From contig WION01000004.1 in the NCBI GenBank assembly GCA_015039365.1, positions 248,001 through 312,000 on the forward strand: DNA of 64,000 bases, read 5' to 3'. Below, in pieces: positions 34,493 through 45,854 of the stretch (positions within the stretch are counted from its first letter, which is position 1; the number at the start of each line of letters is the position of its first letter). Source of the DNA: Amanita rubescens. Its lineage: Eukaryota; Basidiomycota; Agaricomycetes; Agaricales; Amanitaceae. Below the pieces are notes generated by a model. It did no database searches and was not told the DNA's origin. It worked only from the letters and a program-made list of their open reading frames with translations. The translations under genes and the position numbers were made by a program.

Positions 34493-37102
34493 ATGGCCAC
34501 AATCCCAGCACCCACTTCTATCACATCGCGTGAAGAGTGGCCCGACGCCGATTTCGACCTACCTGACGGCATACCTTTCGATGCGCCTTCGGATAAGGAA
34601 GAAGATTGGGACATTGAATTCAGCTTCGGCAGGACCGGAGCTGCAAGCACGAAAGTCACCACACCCAGCCCAACTTCGAAACCAGAAACACTAGTCAGGT
34701 CTTCCGTGCAGCCGTTTATCATACGTCCCCCGATCAGGGCAAACAACGACAACGAGGAAGGACGAAGAAAGTGTTTCTACAATCAAGGCCGCCTCGACTA
34801 TCAAGGGGGCCATTTTTCAGGAGCATGCCACCAAAGCACCCTCATTCACAATTGATGAAGACATCGAAGATGCATTTGACCTTCCCTCGAACTTGTCACG
34901 ACTCTCTTTAGCTCCTCAACCCCTATCCCACCGCTCATCTAAGAATTCGCTCGAATGGGGAGACAGGGATCAAACCACCTCATCTCAATCTTCCGACGCT
35001 TTTTCGACTTTAGGCCTCGCAGACTTTGATCCTTCCTCAAATTCCGCGTCTTCAGCTTCATCGGTGTCGTTACCAGAAACAGAAACAGAAGATGAAGACG
35101 AAGGCGAGTTGGAAGGCTTGGTCATACCTTCCGCTATCTTTAATTCGGGACACGGCGTTCGTCAACTCGCCATGATACTCGAGATGAAAAAGAAGGCACA
35201 GCATCTCAACAGCCATGTTAAGGCAACTAGCCCCGATCCTGAAGAGGATTTTGAAGCTGGCCTTGTCCTTGACGGCGACGTCGATTTGAGTCCAAGTCGT
35301 TTGCTGTCCCAGCAACAGTCCAAACGACAATTCAATCGCAGCAATAGTGTTCCCTTTAACAAACCTACCGGATTGTGCCCACCACCTGATGCCCGAGCAG
35401 AGCATTCTAAATCTGCCATAAACTTTCCTGCGTTCTCTGCTCGTCAATTGCAGAAGCAGCGACAAACTTCATCATCCTCCTCCAGCTTTTAAACATTCGC
35501 AGGCATTTCAAGCTATATCCACGCTCCCTTCAGCCCCAACATCTAATTTCCCATTACCCAAACATACTAGTCTCCGCGGCCAGAAATCACACTCGGGTCT
35601 TAAACCACCATCTCCGACAGCGACGCGCAAGCTGACCAGGAAAGCGTCGCTATCTTGTCTCATTGAAACCAGTCATGCACAAGAAACGGGCGCAGCATCG
35701 TCCAATAAGCCATGTTTGTCACGGGCGGCTCGTTACGAAGAACCAACGGCCGCCTCCCGTGCAAAGACGCATAAAAATACTGCCAGTCGCATATATGACA
35801 TGAGGATACCTCCCACTCGACCTCCTACGCCGTCATCAAACCCAGCCGCGCTGCGATTAACCATGCCGACGCAATTACGCATAAAGTCCCGTCCATCGCT
35901 ATCTTCTGTTTTTAGCCCCACCAACTCCTGGATCACCGATCATAGCACCCACTCCTCCGAGACCACCTCCAAGCCACTCCAAGCTACCAGCTACGAAACC
36001 ATCGACACCCCCTGCGCCGAAAGTATTACGTCGCCCCAAGCGTCTTCCGACGTACGGTGATGGCACGGAACTTGACCAATTTGCAGACCTTCCTACAGAT
36101 CGCGAAAAGGAAATCAAGTACCATGTGCAGCCCAAAGGTCATGGCAACCGTATACCAGGCGCTTCCTATTCCGCCGTTGTGAAGTCTTCGGAAAAGGCGC
36201 CAGTCCGAACGAAGGGAAAGAGCAGCACTGGCCCATCAATTCGTTGTCTTGCACAACCGATAGTTAATACCGAAATAGCAGAACCTTCGTCAGGTTTGTT
36301 GCGGCGAACGACCGCTCGCATAGGTTCACCCACATCAAGTGAGGTACTTCCAAAGAAGACAAAAAAGTCAAATGCTACCCGACGAAAACCCACCCTTATT
36401 CGTAATCTGAGCGGTGCTATTGCCCCTAAAGGTCCGTAATCTTGTTTGCTTCAGACCTGATGAGTTACTAATGACTTCGGGTTGATAGTCGTTGGAGACA
36501 TGAAATGGAATCCACAAATACTCCGCTGGGAAGGCAATGATCAAATGCTCCGCGACTTTGACGCGGCTATAGGCACATCCACACGTCCAGCTTTAATCAC
36601 CCACTTGACAGGGTCATCTATCGGCTCACCTGTCAGTTCGTTTACATCTGGGGCACGTCGAGTGGGCAACATGATTTTTGACCCGGCTTCGATGCGCTGG
36701 ATATCAACGTTGCCTCCTGAGGAGGATGAACCAGACGTGTTCGCAAATCTTGCAGATGACGAGGAGGATAGCGATTGTTGGGAGAACAAATGTGGAACCA
36801 TCCGGGCGTCATCCGTGTCGTCCACAGCTAATTCAAGCGCTTCTAGTTCCCAAGAGTTACCAAGCCCAACGCATTCTCATACCAGAACCATTTCTGAATC
36901 TGGCAGTGATCGTGGATCTCGCGCATCTCTAGTGGTGTGTGACGTGGATGAATTATTCCTTGAACGTTGTCGAGCCGCCGAGGAGCGCCATCATACCGAG
37001 ATGAAGGGTTGGAGGCCATTACTTTCCAGACCTAATGCATTTGGCGAATCAGACAGGACGTACCTATACGAGATCCGGGCCCTCGCCACACGCAAATACT
37101 GA
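34493..37102 (+). CDS. BYR4: Byr4/Bfa1-like septation (SIN/MEN) regulator (frame-disrupted)
   Basis: Byr4 (yeast Bfa1) is the non-catalytic half of the two-component GAP that restrains the Spg1/Tem1 GTPase at the spindle pole body. The N-terminus is TSREEWPDADFDLPDGIPF, then KEEDWDIEFSFGR, DEDIEDAFDLPSNLSRLSL and SKNSLEWGDRDQTTSS. The middle is Pro/Ser-rich; KVLRRPKRLPTYGDGTELDQ follows. The end has GDMKWNPQILRWEGNDQMLR, NMIFDPASMRWISTLPPEED and ERHHTEMKGWRPLL. This order is that of basidiomycete Byr4-like proteins. Three surplus bases are needed: about 34761-34772 (before ESVSTIKAAS), 35469-35482 (before PPPAFKHSQAF) and 35908-35918 (before APPTPGSPI). One normal intron follows codon IAPK. 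Confidence 0.75.
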
Positions 37103-37619
37103 TCCTTACTTTTCTGGGGCATAAGATCGTCGTGCGTATAATTTAATCTTTTCGTAAAAGCCTACAACAGTCCTTTAATTTATTGACTTTGAAACTTGGC
37201 TCATGTTCTATCAATTATCAATGAAACCATACCATACACTCCCTCAGCCCTCTCTTTCCTTCGATGTTTACGTGTACATATTCTGGATAGCGACACACTC
37301 TCCTTGTGTATTTGTCCTCCTCATCATGTGTTCTAATAACTAATATATGTGACTAACGACGCCGAAACACTTCTGTATTACATACGTTGATCAGCTGGTG
37401 AACCGCCGAGATTTAATGTACCAACCGATCGTCTATCCCACGACAAGCCATCCGAGGTCAGGCGACCATATGAGCAAGGTTAACGCGACTGCGCTAATGA
37501 CGCTCTGAGTACACAAGGCCTGCAGCCCTTACCCCTTACCATCGGATCTTCTCCGTATTCATCCTTTAAATACGCTGGCCGGAACCCTTCCTGAACCATC
37601 GTTCCCGTCCATCGGAGAA
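37103..37619. other. Intergenic region between BYR4-like gene and ureD
   Basis: About 520 bp of A+T-richer DNA containing the BYR4 3' UTR and ureD promoter. A minus-strand open frame (37480-37800) lies mostly over the ureD 5' end and is a shadow. Nothing else recognised. Confidence 0.45.
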
Positions 37620-38641
37620 ATGATCGAACCTCACTTTCCGCCCTCTCAGGTGCCAAAAATACAAGCAGGCAATGGACGAATTGCATTATGCGCCCAGGGG
37701 CGCAGTGTTGCTTTCTCCGAGCTCTCAGCTGCATACCCATTAAAACTATTATCGCCTCGAGCCATTCAAGATAATGTCGCGATTGTATATGTGTTGACAT
37801 ATGGAGGAGGTTTGGTTGGCGGAGATCAACTAAAACTCCATGTCAATATCGAGGCCCACGAAGCAGTTCTTGTATTACTTTCCCAAGTTAGTACTATTTG
37901 TTCTCACGTCCCATATCAAACTAAGTCTCGAACTACAGGGTTCTACCAAAGTATTCAAGACGCGACCAGGACAGCGCCTTGCGGACGTGTCCCGTTCTCT
38001 AAGCGCGCCAGCAAAGTCTCTTCCTCCAGAAGTCACATCCCAAATATTCAATTTTGATGTGGCGTCTGGAAGCATGCTAGCCCTACTGATGGATCCCGTC
38101 TCGTGTTTCCGTTCCGCCTCCTACACCCAAGTGCAGACATTCCATCTCGAGGATGAACGGGCCTCGGTGGTGGTTCTCGACTGGATCACGTCGGGGCGTA
38201 AGGTTCTCGGGGAAGAATGGGCGTTCTCGAGATATTACAGCTGTAACGAAATATGGGTCGGTCAGAAACGCGTCATGAGAGACATCATGCTTCTGGAAGA
38301 CGATAGCAAGGTGCAGGAGAACGTTAGCGTACCGCACCAGTCGCTCCTTGAGCGACTAGCCCCATACTCTTGTTATGCCACTGTCTTCTTCTACGGGCCT
38401 ATGGTGCGAGAAACCGTCTCGCAACTATCACGGGACTATGAATCTATCAGCGTCTTCAAAGCGGACTGCGCCGAAAGAGCTGCTCTGGTCATTGAGTCCG
38501 GTTGCTTCCAAGGACGGATCAGGTGCCGTACTGCGCGTGGCGGCGCTAGAGACGGAAATGGTCAAAAATTGGTTATCAACGGCATTGAAGGGCCTCAAAA
38601 ACGTCATCGGCTCAGATGTTTATCGGCGAGCATTTGCTTAA
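37620..38641 (+). CDS. ureD: Urease accessory protein UreD
   Basis: UreD is a scaffold of the urease maturation complex (with UreF and UreG) that delivers nickel to apo-urease. It starts MIEPHFPPSQVPKIQAGNG. Blocks are YPLKLLSPRAIQDN, VLTYGGGLVGGDQLKL, GSTKVFKTRPGQRLAD, LMDPVSCFRSASYTQVQTFH, ASVVVLDWITSGRKVLGEEW and VMRDIMLLEDDSKVQEN. The C-terminus ELLWSLSPVASKDGSGAVLR and ETEMVKNWLSTAL is conserved, but lies one frame over from VFKAD: a surplus base near 38463-38470 (GAC followed by T) must be skipped. Without it the reading runs on to 38718 with unrelated sequence. One intron. No other urease gene is in the window, as expected in fungi. Confidence 0.87.
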
Positions 38642-39515
38642 ACTCGTCTGCGATGAGCTGCAGGTTCTCTCGTCGACAAGATGCATGCAAAATCCATATC
38701 AATCTTGAAGCAATGTGAGATGCCCTTGGCGCCTTGATGGACGTTTGCGTCTAGCTGCCGGTTGCATTTCTTGTTGAAAATTAATATTAAGCCTGGTTTG
38801 TTGACACACTTGTAAATTATCAATAAGGCTTGATGGTGTATTCCTACATTAATGATGTTAGCAAAGGTCACCTTGGAATATATACACTTGTTCGTGAAAA
38901 CCGAGAATCTCAAAAAACGTGCACGATTCCTTGGTTACCTACCTACCGTAAATAAAAATCCGAATCCTGATAAGTGTCGGATTAGTGCGTCAACTGCTGA
39001 CCAGTCGTATGCACGGGAGTGGGCACTCAAAGACAGAGTGCTGCCATCGGTTACGGAGAGCATGGAGGTACGTTTATGTATTCAGCTTGCTTTTATTACG
39101 CCGTATGTTTCGCGTTTTCCTTAACTTATGCCGCGTATTGAGTTCGAGTGGCTTGTGACCCAGTATATTTTACAAAAGTCAGCGCCCTTTGCGTTTGCAG
39201 CTTGGCGTTCGCGTTGACTATGCCAGATAAGAAAAAGTACACTTGTTCTGTCCTACCAACCCTCCGGAATATGATTATGGGTCCGTCATACTAATGTGAT
39301 AGACATTGCGGACTAGGTTCAGGCTGAAGAAAAGGTGATGCATTGTTGAGTGGAGTGGATTCAGGTATACACTCTGATTGATACATTAGTATAATAAAGG
39401 CTTTATACCCTGTTGCATGAATACCACTCTCTATAAAAAAGCTATCTGGAGGAGGGTACTACATTAGTGCCAACAGATTCCCAGTAACACCCCTGGAGGA
39501 ATGATTAGTAGGCTG
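38642..39515. other. Gene-free stretch
   Basis: About 870 bp between the 3' ends of ureD (plus) and the m-AAA protease (minus), the longest apparently empty stretch in the window. Short open frames (for example 38852-39124, 90 codons) resemble nothing known and have no good start context. I looked for tRNA box-B sequences, repeats and inverted repeats by eye and saw none. Confidence 0.45.
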
Positions 39516-41985
39516 TTATGTCCTGCGAATATCGTCGTCCCATGTAATCGGTTTAACCGCTGCAGCGGGCGCTGGCATTGGTTCATCGGGTGGCAGTTCC
39601 ACACGTTCAAGAGGAGGCGGAGCACTGTTTTCTCCACGATTATTGTCAAGCCATTTATCCATGTCATCTGACCGGCTGAATGGCCGTTTGCCGAGGAGTC
39701 GTATCATGTCCTCCCTTGGACCACCGTTCAATGTGACATATAATCATTGTAGGATCTTTGACGTACCGAGTGATAACTTCCTTCTCAAGCAACAGCTGAG
39801 CAACCTTCTCAACGTCATCTTTATGTTCTGTCAAAAGCTTGCGCGTCCGTTCATACGCGTCCCTGATATTCTCGTCAAGTCTTGCTCGATGAAAAGCATA
39901 AAATACACACGTAATCATTCGTCGGACCTCCACATCCAAAGTTTCGGCTGTTCGCTCGCTGAACGGTTTTGTCCAGCTTTCCCTGGCGCCACGATCGCCA
40001 CCGTAGCTGACAGGTCCTATGACATCGTTCATGCCATAATTAGCGCATGCTTCAAATGCCAAACGCGTAATCTTTTGTAGATCATCCTGAGCACCTGTTG
40101 TTATATTTTCGGGCCCAAAGAAGATTTCTTCAGATACGCGACCGCCTAGCGTCATGCAGATACGATCGTTCATCTGCGGTGTCGATAAGAGATACCTGTC
40201 GGCGGGTAAATACTGCAGAACAATGAGCAGTGGCATTGATCGCGGGTTTTACAAACCTACCTGTGCATAACCGAGGGCGCCAGCTCCACGAGGGATGATG
40301 CTGACCTTGAGAAGAGGATCTGCGTGCTCAAGGAACCAGCCACAAATAGCATGACCAGCCTCATGGTACGCAACAGTCTTCTTCTCTTCGACACTCAACA
40401 CTCTGCTCTTCTTCTCCAAACCAACAATGACTCGCTCAATCGCCGTGTCAAAGTCAACGGACTCGATATAGTCCGCGCCTCTCCGTGCCGCACGGAGAGC
40501 AGCTTCGTTACATACATTCGCAATGTCTGCTCCGGAGAAACCAGGGCAAAGAACTGCCAATTTCTGTGCCAGATTTTCGAAATCTTTTGCAAGGTCCTCT
40601 CCTAAGCGGAGTGGACGAAGATGAACCATGAAAATCCCTTTTCGCCCGGAAACATCGGGCCGGTCGATGACGATATGCCTGTCAAATCGACCGGGTCGTA
40701 GAAGAGCAGGATCCAGAACATCAGGCCTGTTCGTTCCTGCGAGGACCACTACCTGCTCATTGGTACCGAAGCCATCCATTTCGACGAGTAACTGATTGAG
40801 CGTAGATTCTCTCTCATCGTTTCCACCGACACCTCCACCTTTGGAACGCGATTTGCCGATGGCGTCAATCTCGTCAATGAAGACAATACACGGAGTATGC
40901 TTCTTGGCCGAGGCGAAAAGGTCTCTCACACGAGAAGATCCGACACCAACGAACATCTCGACGAATTCGGAGCCTGATACGGAAAGGAATGGGACGTTTG
41001 CCTCACCGGCTGTAGCTTTAGCCAGTAACGTTTTACCCGTTCCAGGCGGTCCGGAAAGAATAGCACCGCGGGGAATTTTGGCACCGAGCTTCTCGTACTT
41101 GGTGGGGTCCTTGAGAAACTTGACGAATTCTACAATTTCCTCCTTTGCTTCGTCCATGCCAGCCACATCCTTAAATTTAATCTTCACATCTGCATCCTTG
41201 TTGAACATCTTCGCACGGCTCTTCCCTATGTTGAAGATACCACCCGCTCCGCTGCTACTGCCACGCTTCGACAGCCAATACAGAAAACCGACCATGAGGA
41301 CAGTTGGTGCGAAACTAAGGATGGCTTGGAATGCGGAAACTTCATCGTGGTATGCGACGGGTATGCGTTCGTGGCTAGGAATGTTGAGCTGATTCTGGGC
41401 CTCCTCTAGTTTCCGTTCAAAGGCGTCTACGCTTCCTATTGAGAAGTAGAATTCCCCGGCTAGAGGTGTAGGGTACACAGACCCGGTAGCGTTGGGATGC
41501 AGCTTTACGCGAACCCTGTGGCCGTTGACTACGACTAGCTTCTCGACAAGGCCCTTGTCGAGGAAATTTGTACGGAATTCTTGCCATGTAATTTCGCGGG
41601 ATGTAGACCCACCCGAATTTGCGTAGGCAAGATAAGAGATGGCAGAAGCGATGAGCCAGCCCAGCTGGTTATTTGTAAATCCATTATTGTTAGAGGGCTG
41701 CTGATCTGAGCCTTGACGTTTGTTGCCCTGATCGCGATTGGGCTCGGAGTTGGATGACTGCTGGCCCTGCTTTTTTTGCTGAGCCTGCTGCTGCTGGTAC
41801 TGCTGAAAAAAGCCCTCGAGAGCCTTGGGGATGTCAGGTTTCTGGGGCTCCTGCTGCTGAGAATCCTTGGGGTCTTGTGAAGGCGGCTTCTCGTTTCCGT
41901 TGTCTTTAGGAGGAGGTTGGGCTGCGTATAGACGAGTAGCAGCGAAGAGGGGTCTGCGGGCAGCGCGAGTCCAGCGCGAAAGCAT
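39516..41985 (-). CDS. AFG3: Mitochondrial m-AAA protease (FtsH family, Afg3/Yta12 type)
   Basis: This is an inner-membrane ATP-dependent zinc metalloprotease that degrades misfolded membrane proteins and processes mitoribosomal bL32m. The ATG at 41985 gives an arginine-rich presequence ([20 protein letters not shown]); upstream extension would start at GTG. A Gln-rich linker precedes a membrane span ([15 protein letters not shown]), an intermembrane domain and a second span ([15 protein letters not shown]). Walker A is GPPGTGKT near residue 310, Walker B is [11 protein letters not shown], and the arginine-finger region is [16 protein letters not shown]. The zinc site HEAGH is near residue 540. 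After an intron come [20 protein letters not shown] and [12 protein letters not shown]. Frame intact. Afg3 versus Yta12 cannot be fully separated. Confidence 0.93.
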
Positions 41986-42055
41986 GACGGTCAGCAGAAA
42001 GAGAGGACGCGGAATCACACGGCAACTCGGCCACTAAACTTCTTCCTCTTCCGCC
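41986..42055. promoter_or_regulatory. 70-bp divergent promoter of two mitochondrial genes
   Basis: Only 70 bp separates the start codons of the m-AAA protease (minus) and mitoribosomal uS17m (plus). A pyrimidine-rich run (cttcttcctcttccgcc) lies directly before the plus-strand ATG. A shared bidirectional promoter is inferred from spacing. Confidence 0.4.
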
Positions 42056-42474
42056 ATGCCGCCAATGGCTTTCCAAGGCCTCGTCACCAAGGCCGGCTTC
42101 ATGAACAAGACCGCTACCGTCTCCGTATCAAGATGGGTCTTTCATAAGATCACAGGAAAGGTTCGCCAAGTCTCATTTTCTATCCCAGCTGTCCCACTCA
42201 TACTCCTTCAGCGCATCGAGCGAACTAAAAAATATCTCATTCATGACGAGAAGAACGGTGCGCTTCCTCATACAACTATTATCTTATCTAATACACAATA
42301 GAGCTGCGTATGGATGATCTCGTCATTATCCGCAACTGCCCTCCCATCTCTGCCTTGAAGCGCTTCAAACTGGAGAAAATATTAAAAAGTCCCGAGCAAG
42401 AACGGGAGTTGCTCAAGGCGAGCTTTAATGCACAGTCACAGTCGAGCGAGTCCACCCCCCTTGCCCAGTTATAA
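42056..42474 (+). CDS. MRPS17: Mitochondrial small-subunit ribosomal protein uS17m
   Basis: This is a component of the mitochondrial 30S-type subunit, an OB-fold rRNA-binding protein. It starts MPPMAFQGLVTKAGFMNKTA, with VSVSRWVFHKITGK before intron 1. After it come RIERTKKYLIHDEKN and ELRMDDLVIIRNCPPISALK, which match the uS17 core (KTATV, HDE, GD.V.I..C.P.S). The C-terminal extension ends SSESTPLAQL. Three exons in frame. Its stop codon ends one base before that of the convergent prefoldin gene. Confidence 0.9.
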
Positions 42475-42475
42475 T

Positions 42476-43007
42476 TCATGCTGCCGTTGTCGCCTGCGGT
42501 TGTAGGGTCGCTTGCAGTTCCACTATCTGTAATACCAGCATTAGCAAAATAATATGTGGTTTAATAACATAGAACTATACCTCCTGCTTCTTTTTTTCTT
42601 GTCCTGACTGCAGTTCTTTGAGTTGCCCTTCGACTCTTTTGCTGTCGTTCCCATCACTTAGCGAACAGCCCCTTCTTCAAGAATGAAACAGGCATACATC
42701 TCACTTTTGATAAACTCCAATCGTGTTTCCACGTTATTTTTCGCGTCTGACTGGTCCTGCTTCACAAGTACTGGGCCTATAAGCTTGTAAACAGTGTTAT
42801 CCGGGGTCAGCTTCTCGAACTCCTGCGCAGTGGTGATCAGTGGCCTAGCACGCGTCCGTGTAGCATCTGAGGCACCTTCTTCACCAGCTCATTCTCTGAA
42901 AGCTGTGCTTCCAGTTTCCGGCGGGCTTCTACCGCATTGGAAAGATCCAACTGGAGCTTTTGGAAGTCAGTGGATGCAGCCTGAAGTTTTGCCTGCACCG
43001 TAGACAT
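42476..43007 (-). CDS. YKE2: Prefoldin subunit 6 (beta-type)
   Basis: This is a beta-class subunit of the hexameric prefoldin chaperone that passes nascent actin and tubulin to CCT/TRiC. It starts MSTVQAKLQAASTDFQKLQL. The N-terminal helix runs on to LSENELVKKEF, then the hairpin motif LTPDNTVYKLIGPVLVKQD, then NNVETRLEFIKSE and the C-terminal helix KRVEGQLKELQSGQEKKKQE. Five short exons keep the frame. Length, about 125 residues, is typical. It is convergent with uS17m and divergent from the GGT gene (153 bp). Confidence 0.88.
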
Positions 43008-43160
43008 GCCAGAACAATTGCGTGTTATCTAATAATCTAATCAGGCCAATCATAGCCTATTCTGTAGCCGCGAGCAACCCACATCGAAAATCCATTCAAG
43101 CATGTGGAAAGCGGAACGCGGAGGCCCGCGCTAAAACTACAAGCTTGGCATCCTACAACC

Positions 43161-45757
43161 ATGTCCACAATTAACTGGAGCAAAATTGGCCAGCCTGACT
43201 TCGTCTTTCAGCGCTTCCCGAGTAGAAGGTCAGTCATATATGGCACCAAGGGTATGGTATCATCTTCCCAACCGCTTGCAACGGAAGCTGGCTTGGAGAT
43301 TTTAAGAAAAGGGGGAAATGCCGGTACGGTGCAATATATATTTGTCTAGTTGAAGTATCTCATGGACTATAGCTGACGCTGCGGTTGCCGTAGCTGCGGC
43401 TCTGAACGTTACTGAGCCAAGTTCCTGTGGTATTGGCGGGTAAGTGCCAGGTGGGGCCAGAAATGACGGCTGCCATTTTGATCCCTAGTTAGGGACGCAT
43501 TCTGCTTGTTCTATGATGCAAATACCAAGGTCGTCAAAGCTTTGAATGGATCGGGTCGGTCACCGGCCAAGCTGGATCTAAAGTTTGCTAGAGAACTCGG
43601 ATACAAAGACAAGATACCGCCGACAGACGTCAATTCTGTCACAGTTCCAGGTAAGCATAGGTTATCAACCGCCGCCGAATCGGTGGTATACATATTTTTG
43701 CAGGGGCTGCGGCAGCATGGGTGGATACCGTCCAGAAGCTCGGAAATGGGAAAGTAACTCTAGCACAAGTCCTAGAACCAGCAATTAGATTGGCAGAAGA
43801 GGGGTGCGTCGCTTATTTTGCACGAAAGTGATCTAACAATTGTCCAGCGTACCCGTTTCTGAAATCAATAGCTGTGCTGTATGCTACTTTCTTTTACGGT
43901 GATTCTCCTGCTCTGACTAGCTCTGACTACGCCAGTGGCAAAGGGCGGAGGTTTGTATTCAGAATCTATGCCATTCTCACCATTCTGACCTATAAACTGT
44001 AGGATACTATCAAGGATGCATCCCCAAATGGCAACGAGATGCTGCTGAACGGAAAAGCACCCTTACCAGGAGAAGTCATCAAGCTTCCGAACTTGGCGAA
44101 GACGTTTAGAGAAGTAGCGATGCACGGGAAAGATGGATTCTACAAGGGCAGAGTGGCGCAAGCAATCATTGATCTCATACAGAGCAAAGGGGGTGTCATG
44201 GAACTTGAAGATCTCGCAAATCATGAAACGGACTTCGTTGAACCTATCAAGTACACCTATATGAATGAAGTTACAGTCTATGAGGTACGTTATCAAGTTG
44301 GCTGACTCCGAGAATACGATTGACGCTAACCAAGTGCCCGCCGAATGGACAAGGTCAGCCTCATATCTTTCTTGAGGCTCAGGTGAATCACATCGATTAC
44401 AGGTATCACTGCCTTGATTGCACTTGGCATATTGGATAGCCTGCAAGAACAGGGCATCATCAAGCCCCTCCTTGAAATGGAACACAATTCCCCCGAGTAT
44501 TTACATGTACTCATCGAAGCCTTGCGGTAAGCACGTTTTATGTTCTTAGGCTAGTCCAAATTATTGACGGGCATTTAGTCTTGCCTTTGCTGGTACGAAT
44601 CCTTGTCACCTTGTTTCGACAACTTCTGAAAATATCCACAGACAGTAAGTGGTATGTGGCGGATCCCGACGTCCGCCATGTTCCCGTAAAGGGTTTATTA
44701 AGCAAGGTTTGGAAATATGATGTGGCGCCTTTGATTAGCCTGACTATCATCCAGGATTATCTTGCGTCACGGGCCAAATTAATTGACCCTCGTCGGGCTA
44801 ACCCCGAAGCTGTGCATGTATGGCTTTTTTAAACCTTGCAACTGTAGCTGGGCTGAGTGTATCGTAGGGTAATCCCGTCTACTCTTCCGATACAGTCTAT
44901 TTCTCTGGTGAGCTAGCTTTATGGCCATATGCATCGCTTACCTATGCGTAACATTAGTAACCGATCGGTGGGGTAATGCTTGCAGTTTCATTCAAAGTAA
45001 TTATGGAGGTCGGTGCACGAATTTCTGAATAGATAATCTCGGAGCTTAACATGTAGGTGGAAATTTTCAAGGGTTCGGGACAGGAGGTCAGCTTTGTCAT
45101 CTATTTCAAATCCAATCTCATCCAGTCCAGCAATACCAAAGGGATGCGGTTTTACGCTACAGAATCGTGGCAGTGGCTTTGTCCTCCAGGAAAACCATCC
45201 GAATGTTCTCGAAGGTGCTAAACGTCCTTACCACACCATTATACCGTCCTTGGCTACTAGGAAGGATGATTTATTCTTATGTTTCGGGGTAATGGGAGGA
45301 TATATGCAGGTACGAGGATTTTGGTACGCCGTTTACTGTTCTGACGAGGCCTATAGCCCCAAGGTCATGTACAAGTCCTCCTCAACATACTACGAGGCTT
45401 TACTGTTCAAGGCGGCCCTTGACGCGCCACGTTTCTGTATATCGGCGGCGCTTCCCGAATTTGCTAAATCCTTTAATAGCACTGGTGACGTTAATAGCGA
45501 GGTTTATTTTGAAGACACCTTCCTCCCGGAAACCGTGGTCAAGCTCAGAGGCAAGTATTATCTGTCCGGTTGACAAGAGTATTCTGAATTTGTCTTTTGA
45601 AGAAATGGGGCACGATGTTCAGGTTCTCACGGGCTTTGATCGTTCCATGATGGGCCGAGGTCAGGTTATTCAGAAAATTAACAATGCATCTGGCAAGTTC
45701 GTCTGGGCCGCAGGGTCTGATCCCCGAGCAGATGGACATGCTTCAGCGCAAATCTAA
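43161..45757 (+). CDS. ECM38: Gamma-glutamyltranspeptidase
   Basis: This is an N-terminal-nucleophile hydrolase that cleaves the gamma-glutamyl bond of glutathione; the precursor self-cleaves before a Thr that becomes the nucleophile. It starts [20 protein letters not shown]. Blocks are [53 protein letters not shown] and [20 protein letters not shown]. The maturation site is in [19 protein letters not shown], and the oxyanion region in [16 protein letters not shown]. It ends [15 protein letters not shown]. About 13 exons include a 14-nt micro-exon (44579-44592) and a GC-donor intron (45551-45602). One surplus base near 45407-45416 separates the block before [11 protein letters not shown]. No signal peptide is obvious, so location is uncertain. 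Confidence 0.9.
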
Positions 45758-45854
45758 CATGGTATAGTGTATTGTTAACGTGATATGAATATATTACATG
45801 CGTTTTTGTCTCTCCGACCCAACTGATTGTAGTTATCAACTAGTTGAAAAGAAT

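Noticed and set aside
37480..37800. Minus-strand 106-codon frame over the ureD start
   Set aside because: It is antisense to conserved ureD coding sequence and has no family resemblance.
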